64,000 nt of DNA from Plectonema radiosum NIES-515 (GTDB lineage: Bacteria > Cyanobacteriota > Cyanobacteriia > Cyanobacteriales > Nostocaceae), in the NCBI RefSeq assembly GCF_025753815.1, contig NZ_JAOWRF010000405.1, positions 1 to 64,000 of the forward strand. The letters are read 5' to 3'. The translations under genes and the position numbers were made by a program. The notes below the pieces were generated by a model, which saw nothing but the letters and a program-made list of their open reading frames with translations, was not told the origin of the DNA and did no database searches. This document shows positions 1 to 8,551 of the stretch, one piece after another. Position 1 is the first letter of the stretch; the number at the start of each line of letters is the position of its first letter.

Positions 1-52
1 CCCTTGTCCCCCCTGTCCCCCCTGTCCCCCTTTCCCTAGTCCCTAGTCCCGA
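1..52. repeat. C-rich short tandem repeat downstream of hesA
   Basis: A run of near-identical CCCCTGTCC/CCCTAGTCC units occupies the window edge and runs into the 3' end of hesA, whose last residues (GTRD) are encoded by it. Similar short tandem repeats lie at 3790-3910 and 39500-39550. They resemble the short tandemly repeated sequences common in Nostocales; no function is apparent. Confidence 0.6.
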
Positions 53-839
53 TACTGGTAGTTTCCATATCTTGGGACTGCACATATCGCCAAGGTGCAT
101 TGTTACCACACACCGGACAAGAGCGATCGCGGTGAGAACGGCGCTTGGCAAATTCCATCCTGGTAAAATCGATTGTCAGCAATTGGGACAACAAAGGCTG
201 ACTAAACCCAGTGATCAACTTGACAGCTTCCAGTGCTGTCAGACAAGCCAATGTCCCAGAAACAGCACCCAAAACAGAAAAACCACGGCGATCCCAGTCA
301 GGTTTTTCCGGGAACAGACAAGACAAACAAGGAGTCACACCAGGAATAATCGTCGTCAGATAAGCCTCCATCCCGTCCATAGCCGCTTCTACCATCGGTT
401 TGCGCCAGCGCACGCAAGCTTCATTTAGCAAATTGCGCTCCGTAAAATTATGAGCGCAATCGAGAGCCATATCTGCCGATTGCACCAGCGAATCCACATT
501 TTCTGGGGTGATATAATCATGAACTACTTCCACTTGGACATCAGGATTAACGGCTTGCAAAGTCTCCTGTGCTTTGAATACCCTTGGCTTACCTACCCAA
601 TCATCCGTCATGAGAACCTGACGATTCATATCATCAAGTCGCAGATCGCCACCCCGGACTAGGATTAGCCGTCCGACACCCGCTACTGCTAAATAAAGCG
701 CTGCCGTACCACCCAATCCCCCCACACCTGTAACCAGAACAGTCGCTGACTTAAGGCGCTTCTGAGCCAGTTCGCCAAAATTAGGGAGCATCATTTGGCG
801 GCTGTAACGTTCTAACTCGGTAGGCGTCAGGTTAACCAA
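36..839 (-). CDS. hesA: HesA/MoeB/ThiF-family adenylyltransferase of the nif cluster
   Basis: This is a 267-aa E1-like protein. The nucleotide-binding loop GVGGLGG lies near residues 38-44, and two CxxC pairs (CLSC, CPVC) form the zinc site typical of ThiF/MoeB/HesA. Family members adenylate the C-terminus of a ubiquitin-like sulfur carrier; HesA in cyanobacterial nif clusters is linked to sulfur or molybdenum supply for nitrogenase cofactors. The start is a TTG codon at 839, supported by a strong AGGAGG motif a few bases upstream. It follows nifW by about 10 bp, so it is very likely co-transcribed. The last residues are encoded by a short tandem repeat that abuts the 3' end. Confidence 0.9.
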   Translation of the reverse strand: MVNLTPTELERYSRQMMLPNFGELAQKRLKSATVLVTGVGGLGGTAALYLAVAGVGRLILVRGGDLRLDDMNRQVLMTDDWVGKPRVFKAQETLQAVNPDVQVEVVHDYITPENVDSLVQSADMALDCAHNFTERNLLNEACVRWRKPMVEAAMDGMEAYLTTIIPGVTPCLSCLFPEKPDWDRRGFSVLGAVSGTLACLTALEAVKLITGFSQPLLSQLLTIDFTRMEFAKRRSHRDRSCPVCGNNAPWRYVQSQDMETTSIGTRD

Positions 840-849
840 TTTTTACCTC

Positions 850-1167
850 CTAATCAGACGTGATTTCTGTCAGCGTGACTACATTTTTCGGCTTATCGTT
901 AAACACCTTGAACAACTTTTGTTCTTGGGGTGTTGATTCCTCAAATAGCTGATAAGCTTTTTGCAAAGCCTCACAATATTGCTTTAGTTTATCTTCTACA
1001 CTTAAATCAGGAGAATTGCTATCAATTTCCTTCATGTATTGAGAGAACTTTTTTAAAATATGCAAACGATTCACATTTACAAATTGTTGGTCGTAAGGGA
1101 GTTGAAAAAATTCAAAATACTCCTCAGCATCAACAATTTTATTGAATTGTTCAAGATTGGTGTTCAT
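850..1167 (-). CDS. nifW: Nitrogenase-stabilizing/protective protein NifW
   Basis: A 105-aa protein matching the NifW family in length and in its N-terminal pattern (FNKIVDAEEYFEFFQLPYD). NifW is a small protein that associates with the MoFe protein and is proposed to protect it from oxygen or assist its maturation. Its ATG overlaps the stop of the preceding DUF683 gene (ATGA), so the two are probably translationally coupled, and hesA starts about 10 bp further on. The position between the DUF683 gene and hesA is the usual cyanobacterial order. Confidence 0.92.
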   Translation of the reverse strand: MNTNLEQFNKIVDAEEYFEFFQLPYDQQFVNVNRLHILKKFSQYMKEIDSNSPDLSVEDKLKQYCEALQKAYQLFEESTPQEQKLFKVFNDKPKNVVTLTEITSD

Positions 1168-1382
1168 TTTTGCTGCTCCAATTTCTTTACTTGTTGCTTC
1201 AGTTCATCTAACTGACGATATATTTCATAAGTACTCGCAGCAACATCCATAAGTGTTTTGTAATCTGTGGGTAAACCCTCAGCTAAATCGTGCAGATCCA
1301 TCTTCATTTGACCTGCTTTACTATTGAGGCGTTTAATTTGAGTTTTTAGCTCCTCAACACTTGTTTCTTCCACTTGCGCCAT
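1164..1382 (-). CDS. DUF683 / CCE_0567-type small nif-cluster metalloprotein
   Basis: A 72-aa, mostly helical protein (VEELKTQIKRLNSKAGQMK...) of the DUF683 family found between the DUF269 gene and nifW in cyanobacterial nif clusters. The cyanobacterial member CCE_0567 was described as an iron-binding helical hairpin. The frame is open from an ATG at 1394, but the ATG at 1382 is preferred because a GGAG motif sits at the right distance upstream. The stop overlaps the nifW start by 4 bp. A tandem array of palindromic repeats separates it from the DUF269 gene. Confidence 0.88.
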   Translation of the reverse strand: MAQVEETSVEELKTQIKRLNSKAGQMKMDLHDLAEGLPTDYKTLMDVAASTYEIYRQLDELKQQVKKLEQQK

Positions 1383-1410
1383 AAGCATCTCCATTTATAC
1401 AAAAGCCTCC

Positions 1411-1520
1411 CGTAGAGACGTTCCGGTGGAACGTCTCTAATCCTAATTCCCGTACAGACGTTCCGGTGGAACGTCTCTACTCCTAATTCCCGTACAGACG
1501 TTCCACCGGAACGTCTCTAC
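1411..1520. repeat. Three tandem hairpin repeats (GTAGAGACG family) in the nif operon
   Basis: Three imperfect palindromes of the form GTA(G/C)AGACGTTCC...GGAACGTCTCTAC follow each other with a ~40-bp period between the DUF269 gene and the DUF683 gene. Each can fold into a hairpin in the nif transcript, so they could act as an attenuator or as an RNA processing or stability element. The same arms occur throughout the window with different central bases. Confidence 0.85.
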
Positions 1521-1528
1521 CTAATTTG

Positions 1529-2005
1529 TTACAGGTTGCTAGCTTCGGGAAAAGTTTTCGCTAATTCCAGCCCTTTTGCTACTAGTTGTTCTCCTTCTTC
1601 TGCTAACTTCTCTAAAGAGTCAAAGCCAAAGCGGTGAGCATCACGCAAAGTTCTTTTAACTAACAAAAGACGACCAGAAAATACTAGCACCCAGCCAAAT
1701 CCTTCATGGTTCAAATCAACCACAACTTGAGAAATGAGATTTGTTTCTTTTTCAATACTGGCAGCTATAGCTCGAAAAAATACCATAATCCGTGCCTGAG
1801 TTGCCGGATCGACTTCACCCTCAAGAGAGATTTCGCGTTTCTTTTGTTTAGTAACAACAAAAGGTTTCAAAATCAATTCATCAGTCCAATTACGGTAAAA
1901 TCCATAGCTATCTTGACCACGGATTTGGCTGATTAATGTCTTCAGGAAAGGTGCGTTTAAAATCTCGCTTTGAGCGGTTCCATTAAGACTATTATTTACA
2001 GTCAT
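1529..2005 (-). CDS. NifX-associated nitrogen fixation protein (DUF269)
   Basis: A 158-aa protein of the DUF269 family, which almost always lies next to nifX. Recognised by TLISQIRGQDSYGFYRNWTDELILKPFVV and by the C-terminal helix with SLEKLAEEGEQLV. The start ATG overlaps the nifX stop by 4 bp, indicating translational coupling. Its role is in FeMo-cofactor or nitrogenase assembly, but the biochemistry is poorly defined. Confidence 0.92.
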   Translation of the reverse strand: MTVNNSLNGTAQSEILNAPFLKTLISQIRGQDSYGFYRNWTDELILKPFVVTKQKKREISLEGEVDPATQARIMVFFRAIAASIEKETNLISQVVVDLNHEGFGWVLVFSGRLLLVKRTLRDAHRFGFDSLEKLAEEGEQLVAKGLELAKTFPEASNL

Positions 2006-2415
2006 ACCTTTGCTTCCTCTTCCAATTCATCTTCAAAATTAGAGGTTTTTTGTTGTAAGGCTTTACGCAGCCAAGGTGGGGGATTTCCTTTGAGAGTTGT
2101 CACCAACTTATTCAACACCTCAGCAATCTCTTCTTCTTCTGATCGCGCTTTAATTGGTGTCACATTTTTCTTGATTAATCGAGCTGCTGCACTACCACCG
2201 ATCGCCGTCACATAAACAATCGTACAATCAGCTAAAGCCTCAAGCTTTGGTGCTAACTTATCCTCATTCCCATCCTCCTTCAAATCACCCGCAAACTTCA
2301 GAGTTTCGACAAAATGATATCCCTCATCAGAGATTTCATAAACATCGATTTCCTTTGTCGAACCAAAGTGAGCATTAATATGAACCCTATCACTAGTCGT
2401 GAAAGCAATTTTCAT
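2002..2415 (-). CDS. nifX: FeMo-cofactor carrier/assembly protein NifX
   Basis: A 137-aa protein of the NifX/NafY/NifB-C-terminal fold: MKIAFTTSDRVHINAHFGST at the N-terminus, then YVTAIGGSAAARLIKKNVTPIK. NifX binds FeMo-co precursors (VK-cluster) and passes them to NifEN in FeMo-co synthesis. It lies 58 bp after nifN; the spacer holds a CGCAAAGGCGCAGAGG-type short repeat common in this genome. The 3' end overlaps the DUF269 gene. The length is normal for cyanobacterial NifX. Confidence 0.93.
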   Translation of the reverse strand: MKIAFTTSDRVHINAHFGSTKEIDVYEISDEGYHFVETLKFAGDLKEDGNEDKLAPKLEALADCTIVYVTAIGGSAAARLIKKNVTPIKARSEEEEIAEVLNKLVTTLKGNPPPWLRKALQQKTSNFEDELEEEAKV

Positions 2416-2473
2416 TTTGTCTTCTTTGCGCCTCTGCGCCTTTGCGTGAGAAACTAAGATTTATGCACCTTGT

Positions 2474-3781
2474 CTAATGACCAATAACCCTTGACTCTTC
2501 CTGCTCCAAAAACAGATTGCCAATATCAAACAAAAGCTGCATAGTGCCTCGATAACCAACTTTGGTAAACTGACCATTACCCAAGCGGTCATAAATGGGG
2601 ATACCCAAACGATAAAGAGGAATATCGAGACGAAGCGCGATCGCTTTCACATTCGAGTTACCCATCAGCAAATCAGAACCTACCGCTAACTCCTCAAAAT
2701 CTTCCAAATCACCGATAGTTACATTTTTTACCGGCATTTTTTCTAATAAAGGCGATCGCGTTGTCGTCACCGTAGCATGTACTTGCGTCCCCATCGATTG
2801 CAGAAAACGCACTATAGACCAAAGTAAATCCGGTTCTAACGCCAAAGAAACACGCTTCGCACCAAAATAAAAGTGCGTATCTAACATTGCATCTTGTAAC
2901 TGACGGCGTTGGCGGCGATATTTTTCTGGTACACTAACACCACTAAGGTCTGACAAAGCTTGTAAAAACTCGTCCATCGCTTCCAAACCAGTCAGTTCAC
3001 TAAACAACTCATAAGGTATAGCAAACCGTTGTTGTAAAATCTCTGCGGCACCCCTCATACTCTCACCCAGCGCTAAAGTAAACGCCGAACTACCTATTTG
3101 TCGCAATTCTGCCAGAGTCGTACCACCACCTGTGATGGCACTATAAGAATCATCTAAGTGACCATCTAATGAAGCGGAAAGATCGGGTACAAAGATCGGC
3201 TTTAGTCCAAAGGCAGTGACAATCTCTTTTACTTCCTGTACATCCCCTGGAGTGAAAGCAGAACCCGCCAAAATCGTGATTTGGTCTGGTTTGGTGATAC
3301 CTTCAGTGGGAACTTCTCTTACTATACTTTCAACTGCGGCAGCAAAACCGTCTTGTAGCGCACCTTTAAAATCTGGTGTCGGGGCAAAAACGATCGCAAG
3401 ACGATCCAATTCTGGATGACGTTTGCGGATATCCTTCAGGAAACCCTCAATATCATCCCCTCTAGTTTCCGTCAAACCAGTGCTACATAAACCGATGATT
3501 TCTGGGTTTGACTTCTCCACCAGCGTCAAAATTGCCTGTTCGACATTCTCCTCACCACCCAAAATGGTAGTGACTTCCGTCATCGCTGTCGTCGCAAGGG
3601 GAATCGCTTCTCGGAAATGTCGCACCAAAACAACTTTCGCAAAAGCAGTACAGCCTTGGGAACCGTGGAATAAAGGTATTGTCCCCTTTAATCCCAAAAA
3701 GGCTAAAGATGCACCCAAAGCTTGGCTTTGCTTCAGGGGATTAACAGTCAGTGATTTGTTAGGAACAGTAACGATCGCCAT
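2474..3781 (-). CDS. nifN: Nitrogenase FeMo-cofactor scaffold subunit NifN (intact)
   Basis: A full-length NifN of 435 aa. The N-terminus carries NPLKQSQALGASLAFLGLKG and the cluster-ligand motif FHGSQGCTAF, followed by GLCSTGLTETRGDDIEGFL and a C-terminal domain ending in the GTMQLLFDIGNLFLE region. NifN pairs with NifE to form the scaffold on which the NifB cofactor matures to FeMo-co. The ATG overlaps the nifE stop (TAATG), so translation is coupled to the rearranged nifE. Unlike nifE, nifK and nifD, this gene carries no insertion. Confidence 0.96.
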   Translation of the reverse strand: MAIVTVPNKSLTVNPLKQSQALGASLAFLGLKGTIPLFHGSQGCTAFAKVVLVRHFREAIPLATTAMTEVTTILGGEENVEQAILTLVEKSNPEIIGLCSTGLTETRGDDIEGFLKDIRKRHPELDRLAIVFAPTPDFKGALQDGFAAAVESIVREVPTEGITKPDQITILAGSAFTPGDVQEVKEIVTAFGLKPIFVPDLSASLDGHLDDSYSAITGGGTTLAELRQIGSSAFTLALGESMRGAAEILQQRFAIPYELFSELTGLEAMDEFLQALSDLSGVSVPEKYRRQRRQLQDAMLDTHFYFGAKRVSLALEPDLLWSIVRFLQSMGTQVHATVTTTRSPLLEKMPVKNVTIGDLEDFEELAVGSDLLMGNSNVKAIALRLDIPLYRLGIPIYDRLGNGQFTKVGYRGTMQLLFDIGNLFLEQEESRVIGH

Positions 3782-4723
3782 TACAATCCCTCCAATAAAG
3801 CAGGGGAGGAGGGGGAGAGTGGGAGAGGGGGAGAGGGGGAAGACAAGGAAGAAATTCCCCCTTGATCACGCAGTCCCCCTTGTCCTCCTTGTCCCCTTGT
3901 CCCCATGTCTCCAGTCTCCCACGGTGCAGGTTTGCGGATTTGCTCCCACACAGGGCTGTAGAGAGCCTCATACAGTTCTCTTGCCATCTCTACCATCCCT
4001 GTATAACCAGCGTAAGGATGATGGCGTTCTTGGTTAATATCTAAGAAAGGAATTCGCGCTTTCAAAGCGGTGTATTGGTTGCGACCGCCGGCAATTAACA
4101 TATCAGCTTTCGTATCTTTAACTAATTGCAACAGTTCTTTAGCGTTGCCCTTTTCCATCATGATGCCATCGTTACCGATCAACTTTCTGATTCGGGCTTT
4201 GTCTTCTTCCGTACTCTTTCTAGTACTGGTAGCAACAACTTCGATCCCCAAGTCCTTAGCTGCGGAGATAATTGACCAACTCTTTACGCCTCCGGTATAA
4301 AGTACAACTCGCTTGCCTTTGAGTCGAGCGCGGTAAGGAGCTAGTGCCAAATCTAAAGCGGCAGTTTCTTCGGCAATCAGCTTTTCGGTGCGTTGTTTTA
4401 AATCTTCATCCCCCAGCTTTTCGGCAACGTTCCGCAGGCAGCGGTTCATGTCATCTACACCGTAGAAAGACTCTTCAATGTAAGGAATGCCGTAACGCTC
4501 CTCCATTTTTCTTGCCATGTTGAGCAGCGCTTTCGAGCAAATCATTACATTCAGTTTGGCACGGTGAGCGTGACAAACTTCTTCGTAGCGAGCATCACCA
4601 GTGATTTTTGACAAAACGCGGATGCCGAGTTTTTCAAATAATTTCAGAACTGTCCACATTTCCCCAGCGATGTTGTATTCACCGATGAGATTAATGTCTA
4701 ATGGTGTTGTATACTCCGGTTCA
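3781..4723 (-). CDS. nifE: NifE, 3' part of an interrupted gene
   Basis: This is the C-terminal part of NifE. The frame is open past its first internal ATG (4659) up to the element junction, reading [21 protein letters not shown] before [15 protein letters not shown], which continues exactly where the N-terminal half at 23714-24276 stops. It contains the conserved RKPAPWE end of NifE, followed by about 40 extra residues ([13 protein letters not shown]..., ending SPALLEGL) encoded by a G/C-rich short tandem repeat. The stop overlaps the nifN start. The segment has no proper start of its own: a full NifE (~499 aa) needs removal of the 19-kb element between the halves. NifE is the partner of NifN in FeMo-co assembly. 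Confidence 0.95.
3785..3925. repeat. G/C-rich short tandem repeats inside the nifE 3' end
   Basis: Runs of GGGAGAG-type units and CCCCTTGTCC-type units occupy the last ~130 bases of nifE and are translated into a Gly/Arg/Gln-rich then Ser/Pro/Leu-rich tail. The reading frame is kept through the repeat and the TAATG overlap with nifN is preserved. Confidence 0.8.
4718..4723. other. nifE element left junction (core GGTTCA)
   Basis: Junction between the nifE 3' part and the element, sharing the hexamer GGTTCA with the right junction. On the coding strand this is TGAACC, within the codons for Glu-Pro of the GEPE motif. The precise crossover dinucleotide cannot be fixed by eye; symmetry of the flanking arms suggests it lies at or next to TT/CA. 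Confidence 0.8.
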
Positions 4724-4778
4724 GGTTAGCGCTTAGTGCTACATCATAAATGCAATGGTTGATGAGTCCTATCGTTAA

Positions 4779-4959
4779 TAGACATCTCCAGAATTTAATT
4801 ATGCGTTGCCCGAAACCCTTGTAGAGACGTAGCAGTGCTACGTCTCTACATTTTTTATGGAGATGTCTAATAGACATCTGTTGGAAAACAATGTAGAGAC
4901 GCGAAATTTCGCGTCTCTTGGGGTTTGGATAACGCATATTTAATTTTCGGAGATGTCTA
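4779..4959. repeat. Two back-to-back MITE-like repeats in opposite orientation
   Basis: Copy 1 (4779-4869) and copy 2 (4871-4959) each begin with TAGACATCT and end with GGAGATGTCTA. Each encloses a GTAGAGACG...CGTCTC(TAC) hairpin and an AATTATGCGTT-like stretch; this stretch is on opposite sides in the two copies, so they are inverted relative to each other. Related copies occur at 36633, 52014, 60672 and 60762. Ends starting with TA suggest a TA target, as for Tc1/IS630-type MITEs; this is an inference. Confidence 0.8.
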
Positions 4960-4990
4960 ATGGTTATTATGCAATTAATTGTTGCAGACT

Positions 4991-7900
4991 CTATTTCACC
5001 TTGCCCCGGAAGCGGATAAACCCGTAAGAACCAATTGGTGTACCTGGTGCAGTTGCATTTGGTAGATTTCCCAACTTGACAACGACAACACCGTTGGTAT
5101 TGGAACCATCGCATTTGATACCAGGATACTTAATCGTGGGGTCAACACCTGGGGATAAATATTCTGCTGTATCGTCATCGCTGGTATTGGTGAGGGATTC
5201 AGTTGCACCATTGTTTTGCCAAATGATACCGCGATCGCCACCTGGAAGACCAGTTGTATTTTTGGTGGGGAAACTATTAAATGCAGTCGGGATGAAAGTG
5301 GCATTATCAGGAACGCGATCGCATATCAAAACATTGTTAGCCGTTGTGTCACCTGCGGACAAGTAGTAGATGGTATACTCAACTTCATCTTTAGGACGAA
5401 CTGTGCCACCATTGAGTAGACCTTGCAAGTAATTACTTGCCCAGTTGGTGTTATTATCATCAATATCGTGAGGTTCTGGTACATAGTTGGGAGAGTTGGC
5501 ATCTTTCACCCCATCGATCAGGTCGGTAAAGGATGACCCATTAATGGTGGTGATCCGCTTCACCAACACTACATTCGGGTTACTGGCAACAGGTTGGTTA
5601 AATCCAAAGTCAGCATTGTTAAAGTCTTGAATGCCAGTGGGTAAGTTAACAGCTTTGGTATTCGTACCAGTGGTGATAGTTTTACCCGTCAACACCTGAT
5701 TAGTATCTGTTACCTTGACGATGTAATTACCAAAAATCAAACCTGTAAAATCATAATTACCATTGGCATCGGTAGTTTGAATAGCAAGTTGTGGATCAGT
5801 TGCATCAATCACACCATTGCCATTAATATCACGGTAGAGAGCAACCGTGACATTAGCAAAGCCTCCTTCACCAGCATCTTCAACTCCATCACCATCAGTG
5901 TCATTGAAAACGCGATCGCCAATGCTAGATAATCCCGTCACACATTCCCCGGCATCAGCACTACTGTGAGGACTAGTAGAATTTGGAGTGCCTACAGTTT
6001 GAATCGCATTGCCAACAATTTGGATTTCCACGACACTACTAGTACCATTACGGAATGCCCAAAGTCTTCCTGTGCCATCTTTTGCTAATTGGGAAGACTG
6101 AGGAATATTGTCTACCAGGTCAGTAAAGGTATTGCTGTTGAGGTCAAAACTCCAGTATTTTGCCGTACCACCACTGGAACCTAAAATCACGCCATTATCA
6201 CTGATAATAAAATCGCCCCAGTCACCATCGTTGAGTTGTCCGTTTGCCTTCCCTGCTCCATTAATATTTAAGGGAGTCACACTTTGGATGGTACGTCCAT
6301 TACTACCAGGGACGAAATTTACTTTGTAAATCTCAAAGACCCCTGCTTGTGGTGGATCAACGCCGAGATATAATGAGCCATTGTAGAATGCTGCACCACC
6401 CGCACTCAATAGGGTGCTATTTGTGGGTAGTGATGAGTTGAATGAGCGAATGTTGTTGGTAATGGTGATATGCGTGTTATTAATTGCATCCCATGCGTAA
6501 ACAGATGTCCCCTCTGCATAGTAGACTAAGTGATTATTGTGGTCGGCAGCTAGGGAATTTACTGTACTTGCGATCGCACTGCCAGTCAGCTGTATCGTTG
6601 CACCTGTAAGTCCATGAACTGCAAATATTTTGTTACCTGTTTGTCCTGAATAGACTTCATTGTATGGTGATTCACAATAGCCGCTACTGATTGGTGTGGG
6701 TGGAGGTGAGTCAAATCCAAAGTTGATATTGCTGACATTTGCTCCACTCACTGTAATAGCAGTATCATTAGGTGTACCCAAGGTGTAACCAGCAGGAATA
6801 TCAGTATCGCTGGTATCGACTTTGATTTTGTAATTGCCGTTGGTGACATTGGTGAAAGTATATTGACCACTAGCGTTAGTTGTAGTGGTTGCAATTTGCT
6901 CACCAGTATTTATGACATTGTTGTTGTTCGTATCTTGATAAAGGGTAACAGTAACATTTGCAGGTAGGGTGGGTTCACCATTATTGAAGGTATCGTCTTG
7001 GGGGTTGGTGTCTTGGTAGAGTGTACCGGAAACAGTGCTAGTAGTAATAGTAGCCACTAGAAGAGTAGAACTAGCAGCATTAGCGTTGTCACCGACGAAA
7101 GTCTTCAAAGCTCCAGCAGGAATGTTGTTCGTATAAGTAGCTGCACTATTAGCTGTGACATTGACAGAAACGGTGCAACCACCAGCAGGAATTTTGAACC
7201 CATCATTTAAGCTAATTAAACCACTTCCTGCGGTTGCTGTGACTGTATTTCCCGGAATAGTTGTGCAAGTACCGCTTAACCCGTTAGGAGTACTAACAGT
7301 TAAACCAGATTGAAAGTTATCAGTTAATGCTTGTATTAGGTAAATGGGAACTGAGTTTGTATTACCCAAAGTCAACGTTAGAGTACTAGTCGCTGGTATA
7401 CCTGTTACGGTGTCTGGACTAAATGCCTTATTAATGGTGGGTAAATCCGGTTTTGGGGAACCACAAGCAGCTAAGTCATTCGTACCGACAGCATTAGTGA
7501 GTAGAGTTCCAGCTTTGGTAGCGAAGTCCAACTCATAAGTTCCGTTGTTAGTACTGATGTAAAATTTATTTGTAGATGGGTCGATCGCTAGACCATTAAC
7601 CGCAGCACCACTAACTCCTGTAATCAGATTGCTTCCATTAACTGGTGTTGCTGTGGCTGTAGTACCAGAAACAGCAATTGAATAAAGCTGGGAAGTGTAG
7701 CTGCCAGCATTGCTGCTGGTGTCACCAACCGCATAAAGAACACCGTCAGTGCCGATCGCAATATCTCCATTAGTAGTTCTGCTGGCACTATCATTATTCC
7801 CAGGAATACCACTAATAGCTATTGTGGAGCCTGTCTGGCTGCCTGTAGCTGGATTGACTTCAATTAATGTTCTGTTTGAGTAATAAACATATAATTTGCC

Positions 7901-8341
7901 ACTGGAATCAAACGTGGCACCAATAATAGTTGTTGTGGGAGCAGGAAGAGTTCCTGTTAGAGTGGTTTGACTGCCTGTATTTACATCGTAAACAACTGTT
8001 TTGCCTGTAAGCCGATTCACGAAAAATAGATTGCCGGTTGATGGTTGGGAGGCGATCGCATTAATGTTGCCACCACCATTGTAAGTAGCGACGTTTACAT
8101 AACTTTTTGAGATGGAGTTGTAGTAACCAATTTGACTTTGACTTGTTGTCGGTACACCAGATCTACTGGAATAGACACCCGCACAAGCACCTGCCAAACT
8201 GCGTTCTGGATTAAAAGTAACGCCAATTCCAACACTAGCACTAATAGTTAGTAAGGAGGTACACAGGGAAACACTCATGCCTGGAATACTTTTGCCAGCA
8301 GGTTGAGCGATCGCTTTTAAATTTTTAAATAAAGATTTCAT
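4991..8341 (-). CDS. Large exported SdrD-B/DUF11 surface protein
   Basis: A 1116-aa protein with an N-terminal signal-like segment (basic start, then a hydrophobic stretch ending around residue 50). Residues ~50-290 look like a beta-propeller-type repeat region (IAIGTDGVLYAVGDT, GNLFFVNRL). Two SdrD-B-like domains follow (SGTLYQDTNPQDDTFNNGE and IGDRVFNDTDGDGVEDAGE, both with acidic DxDxDG calcium-type loops), and the C-terminus has a DUF11-type domain (KDEVEYTIYYLSAGDTTANNV). Such proteins are secreted or on the cell surface. There is no LPXTG or obvious outer-membrane anchor. It lies beyond the RAYT gene, separate from the DUF11 operon at 9.7-21.3 kb but of the same protein type. Specific role unknown. 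Confidence 0.85.
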   Translation of the reverse strand: MKSLFKNLKAIAQPAGKSIPGMSVSLCTSLLTISASVGIGVTFNPERSLAGACAGVYSSRSGVPTTSQSQIGYYNSISKSYVNVATYNGGGNINAIASQPSTGNLFFVNRLTGKTVVYDVNTGSQTTLTGTLPAPTTTIIGATFDSSGKLYVYYSNRTLIEVNPATGSQTGSTIAISGIPGNNDSASRTTNGDIAIGTDGVLYAVGDTSSNAGSYTSQLYSIAVSGTTATATPVNGSNLITGVSGAAVNGLAIDPSTNKFYISTNNGTYELDFATKAGTLLTNAVGTNDLAACGSPKPDLPTINKAFSPDTVTGIPATSTLTLTLGNTNSVPIYLIQALTDNFQSGLTVSTPNGLSGTCTTIPGNTVTATAGSGLISLNDGFKIPAGGCTVSVNVTANSAATYTNNIPAGALKTFVGDNANAASSTLLVATITTSTVSGTLYQDTNPQDDTFNNGEPTLPANVTVTLYQDTNNNNVINTGEQIATTTTNASGQYTFTNVTNGNYKIKVDTSDTDIPAGYTLGTPNDTAITVSGANVSNINFGFDSPPPTPISSGYCESPYNEVYSGQTGNKIFAVHGLTGATIQLTGSAIASTVNSLAADHNNHLVYYAEGTSVYAWDAINNTHITITNNIRSFNSSLPTNSTLLSAGGAAFYNGSLYLGVDPPQAGVFEIYKVNFVPGSNGRTIQSVTPLNINGAGKANGQLNDGDWGDFIISDNGVILGSSGGTAKYWSFDLNSNTFTDLVDNIPQSSQLAKDGTGRLWAFRNGTSSVVEIQIVGNAIQTVGTPNSTSPHSSADAGECVTGLSSIGDRVFNDTDGDGVEDAGEGGFANVTVALYRDINGNGVIDATDPQLAIQTTDANGNYDFTGLIFGNYIVKVTDTNQVLTGKTITTGTNTKAVNLPTGIQDFNNADFGFNQPVASNPNVVLVKRITTINGSSFTDLIDGVKDANSPNYVPEPHDIDDNNTNWASNYLQGLLNGGTVRPKDEVEYTIYYLSAGDTTANNVLICDRVPDNATFIPTAFNSFPTKNTTGLPGGDRGIIWQNNGATESLTNTSDDDTAEYLSPGVDPTIKYPGIKCDGSNTNGVVVVKLGNLPNATAPGTPIGSYGFIRFRGKVK

Positions 8342-8508
8342 GATTTAGTTCCAATAAAAATACATAACTTGCAAGTAATAATGCTGAGTTTCCTAAATTT
8401 ACAGAAGATTCAAAGCGGATAAAAAATGTTTACGACAATAGTATTCCCACACGAAAGGGGAAAAATTGCCAGTAAATTCACTTAATTTAAATGTCATTCT
8501 TTCGCTTT

Positions 8509-8536
8509 GTAGAGACGCGAAATTTCGCGTCTCTAC
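8509..8536. repeat. 28-bp perfect palindrome (GTAGAGACGCGAAA and its complement)
   Basis: A single copy of the perfect palindrome with half-site GTAGAGACGCGAAA lies just after the RAYT transposase stop codon. The same palindrome is amplified inside and upstream of that gene, consistent with a REP-type sequence associated with this transposase. Confidence 0.85.
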
Positions 8537-8551
8537 ATCTAGACGTGAACA

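Noticed and set aside
3423-4044. Plus-strand frames opposite nifN and nifE
   Set aside because: They are antisense shadows of well-supported nif coding sequence and the translated short tandem repeat.
4698-5114. Frames containing RDVALLRLYKGF-like peptides (also at 17720-17956 and 51919-52245)
   Set aside because: This peptide is simply the GTAGAGACG hairpin repeat read in one frame; the frames overlap real genes or junctions.
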